Of a stretch of 64,000 bases of DNA, positions 62,833-64,000 are shown piece after piece. The position numbers were made by a program, and so were the translations under genes. Below the pieces are notes generated by a model, which had not been told where the DNA came from, made no database searches, and saw nothing but the letters and a program-made list of their open reading frames with translations. This DNA is from JAZDRH01 sp047470865. Its GTDB lineage: Bacteria; Pseudomonadota; Gammaproteobacteria; Pseudomonadales; Pseudomonadaceae. The stretch spans positions 158,981 through 222,980 of the forward strand of contig NZ_JAZDRH010000002.1 of NCBI RefSeq assembly GCF_047470865.1, given 5' to 3'. Position 1 is the first letter of the stretch. Every line of letters begins with the position of its first letter.

Positions 62833-63120
62833 TTACTTGGTGTAGTGGTAGCGGCACTGCAAAATAACCAAACTATCGGCTTGCACTTCATACACTAGGC
62901 GATGCTCTAGGTTGATACGCCTTGACCAGCAACCTTGCAGTTGGCCTATTAATGGCTCTGGTTTGCCTATACCTGTGAAAGGGTCACGCTTTACGGCTTC
63001 AACTAATTGGTTAATTTTCTTCAGCATTTGGCGGTCGGTTGTAAACCAATATTGGTAGTCTTCCCAGCCGAGTAAAGTGAAGGCAATTGTATTAATCCCG
63101 ATGATTTTTTTCTGATTCAT
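62833..63120 (-). CDS. yoeB: YoeB-family toxin (mRNA interferase)
   Basis: The 95-aa protein has the YoeB core: IAFTLLGWEDYQYWFTTDR, IGKPEPLIG (catalytic Glu), GCWSRRINLEHRLVYEV (Arg) and CRYHYTK (His). YoeB cuts mRNA on the ribosome. ATG 63120 overlaps the antitoxin by 29 bases and adds residues before the usual family start; no start codon exists at the usual point. The key residues are present. Confidence 0.93.
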   Translation of the reverse strand: MNQKKIIGINTIAFTLLGWEDYQYWFTTDRQMLKKINQLVEAVKRDPFTGIGKPEPLIGQLQGCWSRRINLEHRLVYEVQADSLVILQCRYHYTK

Positions 63121-63367
63121 CAATCAAGCCTTGAGTGAGAATTTGACCTGAACGGGCTTGAGCTAAAGAGTCTAATAAGCGACTGGCATTATGAGGTGAG
63201 CTCATAAGATGCAAAGTTTCTTGCATGCTATTAAAGTCATCTAATGACAGCATGACCACATGCTGACCACGTTGGCGCGTGATGACTGTTGGCGTATGCT
63301 GCTCGCATACTTGATCCATAGCGGCTTTCAAGCTTGCTCGGGCTTCACTGAAAGTGACTATATTCAT
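63092..63367 (-). CDS. yefM: YefM/Phd-family antitoxin
   Basis: The 91-aa antitoxin begins MNIVTFSEARASLKAAMDQVCEQHTPTVITRQRGQHVVMLSLDDFNSMQETL, the Phd/YefM DNA-binding fold, with a C-terminal toxin-binding tail. It neutralises YoeB and represses the operon. TGTACA-containing palindromes sit directly upstream. Confidence 0.95.
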   Translation of the reverse strand: MNIVTFSEARASLKAAMDQVCEQHTPTVITRQRGQHVVMLSLDDFNSMQETLHLMSSPHNASRLLDSLAQARSGQILTQGLIDESEKNHRD

Positions 63368-63378
63368 ATATTTCCCCA

Positions 63379-63409
63379 GTGTACTGTTTATTGTACAATG
63401 TATTGTACA
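63379..63409 (-). promoter_or_regulatory. yefM-yoeB operator
   Basis: TGTACAAT (63392-63399) and ATTGTACA (63402-63409) form an 18-bp palindrome, with a third half-match AGTGTAC nearer the gene at 63379-63385. The TGTACA hexamer is the known core of the E. coli yefM operator. The antitoxin start is 25 bases away. Confidence 0.75.
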
Positions 63410-63450
63410 TATAAAGATTACGCATTCTATTTTTTGTTGTCAAATACAAG

Positions 63451-63480
63451 AAAGCCCTCAGTTCACTTGAGAGCTTTTTT
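63451..63480 (+). terminator. Terminator-like hairpin
   Basis: AAAGCCCTCA and TGAGAGCTTT (one mismatch) followed by a T run on the plus strand. No plus-strand gene that it would serve is apparent. Confidence 0.4.
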
Positions 63481-63570
63481 GTGTTCAGTATTTAGCTTTT
63501 TGTTTTCAGCAGCGCTTGTAAGATTCTGGCAACGATTTGTTGGTCTTTACTGCTGAGTAAACGGAAGATG

Positions 63571-63711
63571 GCAACATTAGGAATCCAGCGCGTGACAATG
63601 TCGCCCGTTTTCACCTGCAAAGGGGTTACACAGGATCACTAAAGTTGACCGAAATATAGTGCCACGGCGAACAATGTTATCTAATAGGCGTTGGAGTTCG
63701 ACGGTTTTCAT
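63571..63711 (-). pseudogene. Decayed 5' end of phage baseplate assembly protein V gene, copy 2
   Basis: From ATG 63711 the minus strand reads MKTVELQRLLDNIVRRGTI, then shifts frame, and continues QVKTGDIVTRWIPNVAI. Here the Trp codon (TRWIP) is intact, unlike copy 1, but the internal frame break is the same. Homology with copy 1 extends to about 63745 upstream of the ATG. The two copies lie in the same orientation on either side of yefM-yoeB. Confidence 0.6.
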
Positions 63712-63791
63712 ACGCCTCATGCTGCGACAAGTCGCGCGCAGGACTAGTGGGTAGGGTTGTAAGAGATCACTATACTACTTGAGGTATTTCT

Positions 63792-63911
63792 ATGAGTCAC
63801 GAAAAAGAACCTGTAAGGCGTTGTCATTATATTGCCCAATCTTATATTGCTAATTTTTCTTTCAATCAAGAAGCAGAATTAGAAAACAGAAAAAATAATC
63901 CAAAGTATAAA
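63792..63911 (+). CDS. Short open frame at window edge, possibly a broken gene
   Basis: ATG 63792 follows a GAGG site at 7 bases and opens a 39-codon frame (MSHEKEPVRRCHYIAQ...). After stops at 63909 and 63921 the same frame becomes protein-like again (KKYSETAVTKELAREICQED) to the window end, which suggests a frameshifted or decayed gene. I recognise no family. Confidence 0.3.
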
Positions 63912-64000
63912 CCGAAATATAGGACATATTGCATAAAAAATATTCTGAAACAGCTGTAACTAAAGAGCTAGCTAGAGAAATATGTCAGGAAGATAAATTA

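Noticed and set aside
62587..63745. Integron attC sites around the toxin-antitoxin cassette
   Set aside because: The repeats lack paired R'/R'' core sites of the GTTRRRY type in the right places, and their translation follows a phage baseplate gene.

Overview
The window is a piece of a gammaproteobacterial chromosome. Gene content and order point to the Pseudomonadaceae: hisI-hisE-tatABC-rsmE, an ssb/MFS/uvrA cluster, pilMNOPQ-aroK-aroB-damX next to a divergent ponA, maeB and rpmE close together, a PntA split into two subunits, and cytochrome c4 next to engB. PPK, UvrA and the Pil proteins read like Pseudomonas proteins, but the DNA is clearly more AT-rich than typical Pseudomonas. A low-GC relative (for example Thiopseudomonas- or Denitrificimonas-like) is my inference; no rRNA is present to test it.

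Layout. 1-8.9 kb: end of the histidine operon running into the Tat translocase genes and rsmE; a CadR-type regulator divergent from a CadA metal ATPase with an unusual Glu-His repeat; dtd; fbp; ompW; an NAD-dependent epimerase-like gene. 8.9-26.8 kb: an accessory island, all genes on the minus strand. Three tyrosine recombinases plus a small coiled-coil protein (a Tn554-like set) sit at the right end. The cargo follows: an Xre-ImmA/IrrE regulator with a PIN-domain protein, a small HTH protein, and a type I restriction-modification operon (hsdM, hsdS, hsdR). Between hsdS and hsdR lies a RecQ-type helicase fused to a phosphoribosyltransferase, followed by a DprA-like protein. That pair resembles the ShosTA toxin-antitoxin/anti-phage system. 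A cluster of GCGTAA motifs just beyond hsdR is a candidate left end.

26.9-34.1 kb: ssb and an MFS transporter divergent from uvrA with a LexA-like box, xseB-ispA, three tRNA genes (Asn, Pro, Lys) and a TetR regulator. 34.1-45.6 kb: rlmJ, damX, aroB, aroK and the type IV pilus assembly genes pilQPONM, divergent from the PBP1A gene. 45.6-57.7 kb: malic enzyme, ribosomal protein L31, polyphosphate kinase, acetyl/succinyl-CoA transferase, the proton-translocating transhydrogenase, NnrS, cytochrome c4 and EngB. 57.7-62.5 kb: a TetR/DUF2938 pair, a PlpD-like patatin autotransporter and a small lipoprotein. 62.5-64 kb: a YefM-YoeB toxin-antitoxin pair lying between two copies of a decayed phage baseplate-V gene start.

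Most of the window is ordinary housekeeping DNA. The material worth a second look is the recombinase-borne defence island, its RecQ-phosphoribosyltransferase/DprA pair nested inside a type I RM operon, and the duplicated phage remnants around the toxin-antitoxin cassette.
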